Of a DNA stretch of 7,658 nt, positions 1 to 5,342 are shown piece after piece. Positions within the stretch are counted from its first letter, which is position 1, and every line of letters begins with the position of its first letter. This DNA is from Candidatus Zipacnadia bacterium (GTDB lineage Bacteria; Armatimonadota; Zipacnadia; Zipacnadales; Zipacnadaceae). Made by a program: the position numbers and the translations under genes. The notes under the pieces were generated by a model. That model made no database searches and was not told the origin of the DNA. It saw only the letters and a list, made by a program, of their open reading frames with translations. The stretch is from NCBI GenBank assembly GCA_029821455.1, contig JALGTI010000151.1:1-7658 (forward strand). Direction: 5' to 3'.

Positions 1-5
1 GGTGT

Positions 6-1157
6 TCAATCGTACAGATTAGCCAGGAAGTCCTTGCGCAGGGCCGTGCGGATCGCGGTCACAACTGCCTGAGCCGTTTCCTGCGCAGACTTGCCGGCTA
101 ATGCTGCATCGAAGTCGTAAACCGTCAGAATAGTCTCACCTATCCCCGTCACGCAATAATTCTCACCCGTCTGTTGTACGCGGAATTCATACTCTGCTGC
201 GCCGTCGGCCAGCGCTTGAGTGAGACGCTCCACCATCCCCGCCCCTCGGTCGGCCACGTCCATACCCTCCGGCGCCTGGTCGAAGCGGAACAGCTCCACG
301 TCCCAGAGCTTCAGCACCTGCACACTGCCGGCCTCGGGGTCATCGCCCAAGGGGACGGTCTCCACCACCGGTGGGTCCCACTTGGTGACCGCCCGGCGGT
401 TGATGAAGACACCAGCATCTTGCAGCGCCTGGGTCAGATAGATGCAGCGCTGAACCGAGGGCGGATGGCTTTCGAAGATGCCGGCATCAAAGGGCACAGC
501 AGCCCGCTCCTTGGCCGCCAGCCGCTCCATAAAGGTCAGCAGGCCCACCGGGTTGTAATCGGTGGGGAGCAGAGATTGGAGCGCATGCAGGTCGGCTTGC
601 TTCTCAATCTGGATGGAGTAGTGGGAGAGCACGCCTCTGGTTATCAGGCTGCCGGCCTGCCAGACCGCCCAGGGCATCTCATCATTGCCGCCGATCACGA
701 CGGCCGCCAGCACCGCCGCTGCGGTTGTCAGAGTCATCTTCTGGGCGCGATCGAGTTGCTTGAGGGCGTCGTAAGTGCAATTGTGCGCCATCTCGTGGGC
801 CAACACTGCGGCCAGTTCGTGTTTCGACTGGATTTCATCCATCAGGCCCTTGCACACATAGACATAGCCGCCTGGAATGGCGAAGGCGTTGACCTCGTCG
901 TTGTCCAGCAACTTGACCGTGTACTGCACGTCAGGCCGTGACGTGTGTAGCTTTATCTCATCAATAATCGCCTGAAGTTGCGCCGTGGTGGCATCGGCCT
1001 CTTCGCCGGTCCAGAGCTTCTCCTCCTTCTCAATCTGTGCAGCGGCTTCGGCGCCGACGCGTGCCTCATATTCGGGGCCATACTTCTTGGCAAAGCCCAG
1101 CGTCTGCATCAACAGCAATGCCACAGCGACGGCCAGGCCGCGACTGAATGCCCTCAT
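6..1157 (-). CDS. Secreted M48-family zinc metalloprotease with a paired C-terminal module
   Basis: Predicted exported zinc endopeptidase of 383 residues, probably acting in envelope protein quality control (inference from the M48 family: BepA, LoiP, HtpX relatives). Residues 1-23 form a signal peptide (MRAFSR, hydrophobic core, GFA before KK). The catalytic domain has the family strand NAFAIPGGYVYV at 90-101, the zinc motif HEMAH at 121-125, the likely third ligand E185 in EKQAD, and SHPP at 230-233 followed by an Arg, the usual end of the domain. From about residue 284 comes an extension with two similar units, each a hydrophobic strand followed by an Ala/Arg-rich helix (284-316 and 340-373). 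I know no function for it. The ATG at 1157 is preferred because AGGGAG lies 7 bases upstream and the signal peptide starts there; an in-frame ATG at 1259 would add 34 residues, partly read from a structured intergenic repeat. The gene is divergent from neuA and may be unrelated to it. The M48 call is firm; the substrate is unknown. Confidence 0.93.
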   Translation of the reverse strand: MRAFSRGLAVAVALLLMQTLGFAKKYGPEYEARVGAEAAAQIEKEEKLWTGEEADATTAQLQAIIDEIKLHTSRPDVQYTVKLLDNDEVNAFAIPGGYVYVCKGLMDEIQSKHELAAVLAHEMAHNCTYDALKQLDRAQKMTLTTAAAVLAAVVIGGNDEMPWAVWQAGSLITRGVLSHYSIQIEKQADLHALQSLLPTDYNPVGLLTFMERLAAKERAAVPFDAGIFESHPPSVQRCIYLTQALQDAGVFINRRAVTKWDPPVVETVPLGDDPEAGSVQVLKLWDVELFRFDQAPEGMDVADRGAGMVERLTQALADGAAEYEFRVQQTGENYCVTGIGETILTVYDFDAALAGKSAQETAQAVVTAIRTALRKDFLANLYD

Positions 1158-1164
1158 CTTGCTG

Positions 1165-1170
1165 CTCCCT
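1165..1170 (-). promoter_or_regulatory. Ribosome binding site of the M48 protease
   Basis: On the minus strand this reads AGGGAG, 7 bases before the ATG at 1157. It decides between this start and the in-frame ATG at 1259, where I see no comparable site. Confidence 0.7.
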
Positions 1171-1220
1171 TCTGGGCTTGTAGTAGTTATGACGTTCCAA
1201 ACAGGGAGAAGTTCCGAAGC

Positions 1221-1257
1221 GGCGCAGATCCCTTCTCGCGGGCGAGACGCCTGCGCC
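1221..1257. repeat. Nested inverted repeat, possible dispersed intergenic repeat
   Basis: The outer arms GGCGCAG (1221-1227) and CTGCGCC (1251-1257) are perfect complements. Inside them TCTCG (1234-1238) pairs with CGAGA (1243-1247) around a four-base loop. The core GGGCGAGACGCCTGCGCCAC resembles, from memory, intergenic repeats found in genomes of uncultured bacteria, where spurious ORFs read through them as GRDACAT- or AGVSPAR-like peptides. The structure is seen directly; membership of a dispersed family is inference. It lies just upstream of the rightward promoter. No T-run follows, so it is not an obvious terminator. Confidence 0.5.
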
Positions 1258-1265
1258 ACAGTTAC

Positions 1266-1294
1266 TTGACACCCCTCGGTACCCGCCTTATACT
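1266..1294 (+). promoter_or_regulatory. Sigma-70-type promoter for the neuA-neuB-aminotransferase unit
   Basis: A perfect -35 box TTGACA (1266-1271) is followed by a 17-base spacer and a -10 box TATACT (1289-1294), one mismatch from consensus. Transcription would start near 1301 and leave a leader of roughly 205 bases before the TTG start of neuA. It is the best match to a housekeeping promoter that I found by eye. The strength of the match suggests constitutive expression; I see no recognisable operator. Confidence 0.65.
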
Positions 1295-1408
1295 TCGCAG
1301 AACTATGGCAACCTCACGTCACAGCACCCGTTCCATCGTGCACGTCACTGCGCCAGGCCGGGGTGGAACGCCTCCTCTCCCTGCGGCCCTCGGCTGGTCT
1401 TACGGTCG

Positions 1409-1429
1409 AGCTGGACGATGCGTCCAGCT
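1409..1429 (+). repeat. Perfect 8-bp hairpin in the neuA leader
   Basis: AGCTGGAC (1409-1416) and GTCCAGCT (1422-1429) are exact complements around the loop GATGC. It falls inside the predicted leader, about 80 bases before neuA. No U-tract follows, so it is not a typical terminator. It could stabilise or pause the transcript, or be part of a repeat. Confidence 0.55.
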
Positions 1430-1453
1430 TATAGCCCCGCACGGATTCGGGTA

Positions 1454-1474
1454 GGGTGGGCTTCCAGTCCACCC
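1454..1474 (+). repeat. GC-rich hairpin in the neuA leader, possible dispersed repeat
   Basis: GGGTGGGC (1454-1461) pairs with GTCCACCC (1467-1474) around TTCCA, giving 8 pairs including one G-U. The stretch GGGTAGGGTGGGCTTCCAG resembles repeats I recall from intergenic DNA of uncultured bacteria, where spurious ORFs read GWASSPP-like peptides. It ends about 20 bases before the neuA ribosome binding site, so folding could affect access by ribosomes. Confidence 0.5.
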
Positions 1475-1495
1475 CCCGCGCTGAGAAATCCTGAA

Positions 1496-1499
1496 AGGA
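1496..1499 (+). promoter_or_regulatory. Ribosome binding site supporting the TTG start of neuA
   Basis: AGGA (within GAAAGGA) lies 9 bases before TTG at 1509. An in-frame TGA at 1482-1484 leaves almost no room for an earlier start, and the conserved N-terminal motif begins only a few codons after the TTG. Confidence 0.6.
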
Positions 1500-1508
1500 C
1501 CATCCAGA

Positions 1509-2201
1509 TTGGAGTTCCTTGGTATCATCCCCGCCCGGGGTGGCTCGAAGGGTATCCCCCGCAAAAACCTCCAGCCTCTGGCAGGCAAGCCGCTGGTGGT
1601 ATGGACCATTGAGGCCGCCTTGCGCTCACAGCTCCTGACGCGCACAGTAGTCTCCACCGACGACGACGAGATTGCGGCCATCGCACGGCAGGCCGGCGCT
1701 GAGGTGATTATGCGCCCTCCCGAACTGGCGCAGGATACCTCCCCCACTGAGCCAGTCCTCCTCCACGTGCTGGATGAGCTCCAAGCGCAGGAAGGCTACA
1801 TCCCCGATGCGGTCGTCCTGTTGCAGTGTACCTGCCCGTTGCGGGGTGCTTCGGTGATTGACCAGGGCATCCAGATGTGGCTGGACACTGGGTGCGATGT
1901 GGTGATGTCGGTAGCGCCACTGCAGCACTACAACCTGCGCGGCGAGATAGACCCACAAGGGCGTTTCCAGCCAGAATACGACTACAACAGCCGCCCCCGC
2001 AGTCAGGATGTTCCCGACAAGTTCTCCGAAAACGGGGCACTGTTTGTGACTCGCACCAGCATCCTGCGGAAGCTGGGGAACCGGCTGGGTGGCGACGTGC
2101 GGGCGCTGGTGATGGACTGGGTGCGCTCGGTTGACATTGACACCCCAGAGGACCTGGAGCTGGCCGAGAAACTGATAAAGGCCCTGGGGGCACCGGAGTG
2201 A
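1509..2201 (+). CDS. neuA: CMP-N-acylneuraminate (nonulosonate) cytidylyltransferase
   Basis: Cytosolic enzyme that joins CTP and a nonulosonic acid (sialic, legionaminic or related) to give the CMP-sugar donor plus pyrophosphate. The 230-residue length is normal for the single-domain family. The signature IPARGGSKGIPRKN at 7-20 is the CTP-binding P-loop-like motif. STDDDEIA at 49-56, the strand VVLLQCTCPLR at 102-112 and the acidic pair D209/D211 in SVDIDTPEDL, expected to bind the metal, complete the fold. The usual LLQPTSPLR motif here reads LLQCTCPLR, a mild variant. Start is TTG at 1509: no ATG or GTG exists between the upstream in-frame stop and the signature, and an AGGA lies 9 bases upstream. 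neuB follows at once. Which nonulosonate is used cannot be told from the sequence; pseudaminate (PseF) or legionaminate (LegF) versions are possible. Confidence 0.93.
   Translation: MEFLGIIPARGGSKGIPRKNLQPLAGKPLVVWTIEAALRSQLLTRTVVSTDDDEIAAIARQAGAEVIMRPPELAQDTSPTEPVLLHVLDELQAQEGYIPDAVVLLQCTCPLRGASVIDQGIQMWLDTGCDVVMSVAPLQHYNLRGEIDPQGRFQPEYDYNSRPRSQDVPDKFSENGALFVTRTSILRKLGNRLGGDVRALVMDWVRSVDIDTPEDLELAEKLIKALGAPE
2195..2198 (+). promoter_or_regulatory. Ribosome binding site of neuB inside the end of neuA
   Basis: GGAG lies within the last codons of neuA, 8 bases before ATG 2207. It abuts the alternative GTG at 2198 too closely to serve it, so ATG 2207 is the better start. The layout suggests translational coupling to neuA. 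Confidence 0.6.
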
Positions 2202-2206
2202 ACTAC

Positions 2207-4102
2207 ATGCCCCACATCAAGATAGGTGACCGGCTTATTGGCGACGGTCAGCCCGTATACATAATCGCTGAGATCGGCATCAACCACAATGGCGACCCCT
2301 ATATCGCGCGCCAGTTGATTGAGATCGCCGCCGACGCCGGAGTTGACGCCGTTAAGTTCCAGAAGCGCGCCCTGCACGCGATCTACCCCCGATCGGTCCT
2401 CGACGACCTGACCACCGCTGAAAAGGAACTGCAATTTGTCATCCCCTTCTTGCAGGAGGCTGAACTGTCCGACGAGGCGATGGCAGACCTGGCCAACTAC
2501 GCCGGCGAGCAGGGAGTTCAGTTCCTGTGCACGCCGTGGGACAACGAGAGTGTTGACCTGCTGGAGTCAATCGGCGTGCCCGCTTACAAGGTCGCCTCCC
2601 CTGACCTGACCAATGTTTTCCTGCTAGAGCGCCTGGCTCAGACCGGCAGGCCGCTGATAATGTCCACGGGGATGTCCCGCTGGGACGAGATCGTTCGCTC
2701 GGTAGAGTTTCTCAAGGAGCACGATGTCGCGTTCGCCCTCCTGCACTGCCAGTCCACCTACCCGGCCCCCTTCAAGGACGTACATCTATCCTTTATGGAC
2801 CGCTTGCGGCAGTTCGGCGTGCCTGTCGGCTATTCAGGCCACGAGCGGGGCATTGCGGTCTCCACCTGCGCGGCGGCGTTAGGTGCTTGCATCATCGAGC
2901 GCCACATCACCCTCGACCGCACCATGCGAGGGCCCGATCACGCCGCCAGCCTGGAACCACAGGGCGTGGTTAGGCAAGTGCGCGATATCCGCGCCCTGGA
3001 GCAAGCCCGAGGCAGCGTCGAGCGTCCTCTTTCGCGAGGTGAACTTCTGAACCGCCATGCCCTCGCTAAGAGCCTGGTGACGGCCCGTGCTATCAAGGCT
3101 GGCCAGACTATCACCCGCACCGACATAGCCGCAATGGGCCCGGGAACTGGCATCAGCCCCCAGCGGTATGACGAACTCATTGGCCGCACCATCCGACGCG
3201 ATACCACTGAAGGCGAGCAGTTCCGCGAAAGCGACTTACTGGACGAGCCACCTGAGCAGATTGCTGCCAGCTTCCCGCTCCGATGGGGACCGGTGGTCCG
3301 CTATCGTGATGCCCGCGCGTTGGCAGCCTGGAACCCGGATGTTATCGAGTTTCATCTCACCGATCAGGACCTTGACGCCGACCCCGGCGACTTAGGCGAG
3401 TTTTCCCAGGAACTCGTCATTCACGCACCTGAATACTACCATGGCCAGTTGATGGACCTGTGCTCTGCCGATGATAAGCAGCGCCACGCGTCGCTGGATA
3501 TTATGTTCAGGGTCTGTGAAAAGGCGCGGGAGCTCCGCCATTTCTTCCCCAATCAAGACGGCCCAGTTAAGATAGTGGTCCATCCTGGCGGAATGACCTA
3601 CGAAGGCTTCCTGCAAGATACGACGGGACTCTACGCAAATCTTGAGCAGTCTGCTGAAGAGTTGTATCGGGAAAAGGACGTCTGGATTCTGCTGGAAAAC
3701 CACCCGCCGTTCCCCTGGTACTTCGGCGGCCAGTGGTACAGCAATATCTTCACCCGCGCCGAAGAGATTGCCAGATTCTGCCACGACCACGCTGCCTGCA
3801 TCACCTGGGACCTCTCCCATGCCCAGCTCTGGTGCAATCACAGCGGCGAGAGCCTCATTGAGCACATCCGCACGGTCAAGCCGTACATCCGGCACTTGCA
3901 CATCGCCGACAGTTCGGGTACTGATGGCGAGGCCCTGCAGATTGGGGAAGGTGAAACCGACTTCGTCGGCACGTTGGTTGAGCTGGCGGATGTGTCGGCA
4001 GCGTGGGTTCCCGAGATCTGGCTTGGCCATCACAATGAGGGCGAGGGCTTTCTCATAGCCCTGCAGAGGATCGCCCAGGCACTAGAAGGCAAAGTATCCT
4101 AG
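2207..4102 (+). CDS. neuB: NeuB-type nonulosonate synthase fused to a xylose-isomerase-like TIM barrel
   Basis: Condenses phosphoenolpyruvate with an N-acyl mannosamine-type sugar to give a nine-carbon acid (sialic-acid class). From ATG 2207 the protein has 631 residues, against about 340-350 for ordinary NeuB. Domain 1 is the synthase barrel, about 1-260: AEIGINHNGD at 21-30, KFQK at 50-53, STGMS at 153-157, GYSGHE at 208-213 and ERHITLDRTMRGPDHA at 231-246, with the metal and substrate residues expected of the family. Domain 2 is a SAF (antifreeze-like) lid, about 283-344, with GPGTGISP and LIGR. Domain 3, about 353-628, looks like an AP-endonuclease-2/xylose-isomerase barrel: VHPGG at 458-462, E497 in LLENH, D535 and H538 in WDLSHA, HLHIADSS at 563-570 and E603 in PEIW form a plausible metal site. 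A GTG at 2198 (GTGA overlap with neuA) is an alternative start. The NeuB call is firm, the sugar is unknown, and the job of domain 3 is unknown. Confidence 0.93.
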   Translation: MPHIKIGDRLIGDGQPVYIIAEIGINHNGDPYIARQLIEIAADAGVDAVKFQKRALHAIYPRSVLDDLTTAEKELQFVIPFLQEAELSDEAMADLANYAGEQGVQFLCTPWDNESVDLLESIGVPAYKVASPDLTNVFLLERLAQTGRPLIMSTGMSRWDEIVRSVEFLKEHDVAFALLHCQSTYPAPFKDVHLSFMDRLRQFGVPVGYSGHERGIAVSTCAAALGACIIERHITLDRTMRGPDHAASLEPQGVVRQVRDIRALEQARGSVERPLSRGELLNRHALAKSLVTARAIKAGQTITRTDIAAMGPGTGISPQRYDELIGRTIRRDTTEGEQFRESDLLDEPPEQIAASFPLRWGPVVRYRDARALAAWNPDVIEFHLTDQDLDADPGDLGEFSQELVIHAPEYYHGQLMDLCSADDKQRHASLDIMFRVCEKARELRHFFPNQDGPVKIVVHPGGMTYEGFLQDTTGLYANLEQSAEELYREKDVWILLENHPPFPWYFGGQWYSNIFTRAEEIARFCHDHAACITWDLSHAQLWCNHSGESLIEHIRTVKPYIRHLHIADSSGTDGEALQIGEGETDFVGTLVELADVSAAWVPEIWLGHHNEGEGFLIALQRIAQALEGKVS

Positions 4103-4121
4103 CCTTGCGCCGTAGACATTC

Positions 4122-4128
4122 AAGGAGG
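4122..4128 (+). promoter_or_regulatory. Strong ribosome binding site of the aminotransferase
   Basis: AAGGAGG lies 7 bases before ATG 4136, inside the 33-base gap after neuB. It is the closest match to a consensus Shine-Dalgarno sequence in the window and suggests high, independent translation initiation. Confidence 0.8.
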
Positions 4129-4135
4129 CAGCGCA

Positions 4136-5242
4136 ATGTCTTATCCGCTCAGTGTCACACCACGCACCCTGATGGGCCCTGGGCCCAGCAGTGTTCATCC
4201 ACGGGTCCTTCAAGCCATGGCCCTGCCCTGCATCGGCCATCTGGACCCCGACTTCATTGGCATAATGGACCGGATCCAGGTAATGCTCCGCGAAGTCATG
4301 ATGACTGACAATGAGTTGACCATCCCCGTATCGGGCACTGGCAGCGCCGGCATGGAGGCGGCCCTGTGTAATCTCATCGAGCCCGCCGACCGCTGCGTGG
4401 TCTGCATCAATGGGGTCTTCGGCAACAGGATGGCCGATGTCTGTGGGCGCTATGGCGGCGAAGTTGTCGAAGTGACAGCGCCCTGGGGGGAACCTGTAGA
4501 CCCGGCAGATGTCCAGGATGCGCTGCGCGGGAGCAAGACGAAGTTGGTGGGAATCGTTCACGCTGAGACATCAACCGGGGTGCTACAGCCGCTGGACGAG
4601 ATATCGCGCCTCACCCACGAGGCCGGGGCGTTGCTGGTAGTTGACTGCGTGACCTCCCTGGGTGGGCATCCGGTGAAGGTGGACGAGTGGGGCATTGATG
4701 CCTGTTATTCTGGTACCCAGAAGTGTCTCAGCATCCCGCCGGGGCTGGCCCCGGTGTCATTCTCGCCTGCTGGGGTGGCGGCGATGGACAGCCGTACCAC
4801 CAAGGTCGCCAACTGGTACTTGGATATGACGATGGTGCGCAGCTACTGGGGCTCTGACCGCACATATCATCATACAGCCCCGGTCAATGCTCTGTACGGC
4901 TTTCACGAGGGCCTGAGCCTAATACTTGAGGAGGGTCTGGAGGCGCGCTGGGCACGGCACAAGGCCAACCACGAACTGCTGGTGGCAGGCCTTGCCGAGA
5001 TGGGTCTGGCGATGCTGCCGGCCCCTGAATATCGCCTCTGGAGCCTCAATGCCGTGTGCATCCCCGATGGTGTTAACGATGTGGCAGTGCGCAAGCGGCT
5101 CCTGAACGAATACAATATCGAGATAGGCGGTGGACTGGGCGAACTGAAGGGCAAGATCTGGCGCATCGGCCTGATGGGCCACAGCTCGACACCCAACAAT
5201 GTCATCACCCTCCTCGGTGCGCTGAAGGCGATATTGCAATAG
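4136..5242 (+). CDS. Class V PLP aminotransferase, alanine/serine-glyoxylate type
   Basis: Predicted cytosolic enzyme that transfers an amino group from alanine or serine to glyoxylate, giving glycine plus pyruvate or hydroxypyruvate. The 368 residues match the AGT/SGAT/PucG family. Visible family marks are LMGPGPSSVHPRVLQAM at 12-28, the cofactor-phosphate loop GTGSAGMEAAL at 67-77, HAETSTGV at 142-149, D170 in VVDCVTS (contacts the pyridine nitrogen), the Schiff-base lysine K196 in SGTQKCLSIPPG, and R343 in RIGLMG, equivalent to the carboxylate-binding Arg of human AGT. All catalytic residues look intact. It lies 33 bases after neuB with no terminator in between, so it probably shares the transcript, and a terminator follows it. 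The next gene makes glyoxylate, which supports a glyoxylate-to-glycine role. The amino donor (Ala, Ser, or a purine-pathway ureido compound as in PucG) cannot be decided. A role in amino-sugar synthesis is less likely, since those enzymes usually belong to the DegT family. Confidence 0.9.
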   Translation: MSYPLSVTPRTLMGPGPSSVHPRVLQAMALPCIGHLDPDFIGIMDRIQVMLREVMMTDNELTIPVSGTGSAGMEAALCNLIEPADRCVVCINGVFGNRMADVCGRYGGEVVEVTAPWGEPVDPADVQDALRGSKTKLVGIVHAETSTGVLQPLDEISRLTHEAGALLVVDCVTSLGGHPVKVDEWGIDACYSGTQKCLSIPPGLAPVSFSPAGVAAMDSRTTKVANWYLDMTMVRSYWGSDRTYHHTAPVNALYGFHEGLSLILEEGLEARWARHKANHELLVAGLAEMGLAMLPAPEYRLWSLNAVCIPDGVNDVAVRKRLLNEYNIEIGGGLGELKGKIWRIGLMGHSSTPNNVITLLGALKAILQ

Positions 5243-5283
5243 TCACGGGCCTAATGTATCATTGGACTATTCACATAGCACAC

Positions 5284-5321
5284 GCCGGGCGCGAAGGCTT
5301 TGCATAAGCCCGGCTTTGTTT
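5284..5321 (+). terminator. Rho-independent terminator after the aminotransferase gene
   Basis: GCCGGGC (5284-5290) and GCCCGGC (5308-5314) form a perfect 7-bp stem. An inner 5-bp stem (5291-5295 with 5299-5303) extends it, with an ATAA bulge on the right side. TTTGTTT (5315-5321) follows directly. It starts about 40 bases after the aminotransferase stop and should end the neuA-neuB-aminotransferase transcript. The U-tract is interrupted by one G, so some read-through into glcDE is possible. Confidence 0.8.
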
Positions 5322-5330
5322 ATGATAGAT

Positions 5331-5336
5331 AGAAGG
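5331..5336 (+). promoter_or_regulatory. Ribosome binding site of the GlcD-GlcE gene
   Basis: AGAAGG lies 6 bases before GTG 5343. The in-frame ATG at 5322 would need a ribosome binding site inside the terminator stem or its T-run, and none is seen there, so the GTG is preferred. Confidence 0.55.
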
Positions 5337-5342
5337 TCCCAA

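Larger units (their letters stand above)
1158..1508. other. Divergent non-coding spacer between the M48 protease and neuA
   Basis: This stretch of about 350 bases holds the start signals of the two divergent units. I see the protease ribosome binding site, a nested inverted repeat (1221-1257), a rightward promoter (1266-1294), a GC-rich stretch at 1352-1390, two hairpins (1409-1429 and 1454-1474) and the neuA ribosome binding site. Open frames crossing it, for example from an ATG at 1305 to a stop at about 1454, have repetitive composition and no recognisable protein, so I treat them as chance. No tRNA, riboswitch or convincing minus-strand promoter was recognised. Confidence 0.7.

Noticed and set aside
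174..941. Plus-strand open frame of 255 codons
   Set aside because: It lies wholly antisense to the M48 protease, whose motifs and signal peptide are clear. The translation has no recognisable domain; it is a shadow of GC-rich coding DNA.
1184..1216. Promoter for the M48 protease
   Set aside because: I looked for minus-strand -35/-10 boxes here. A CATAAC-like -10 can be found but no acceptable -35 at 16-18 bases, so no promoter is called.
1158..1259. N-terminal extension of the M48 protease from ATG 1259
   Set aside because: It would put 34 residues in front of a good signal peptide and would translate part of the inverted repeat. ATG 1157 has a proper ribosome binding site.
978..1454. Plus-strand open frame of 158 codons running into the spacer
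   Set aside because: Its first part is antisense to the protease N-terminus and the rest reads through repeat-like spacer DNA. Composition is low-complexity and no ribosome binding site or domain is seen.
2198..2206. GTG start of neuB overlapping the neuA stop (GTGA)
   Set aside because: Possible, but the GGAG abuts it. ATG 2207 has the right spacing and matches the usual NeuB N-terminus (hydrophobic KIGDRLIG shortly after the Met).
3392..4033. Minus-strand open frame of 213 codons
   Set aside because: It is antisense to the C-terminal barrel of NeuB, which has clear motifs on the plus strand, and has no recognisable product.
5322..5342. ATG 5322 as start of the GlcD-GlcE gene
   Set aside because: It directly follows the terminator T-run with no ribosome binding site free of the stem. 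GTG 5343 has AGAAGG 6 bases upstream. It is kept only as an alternative.
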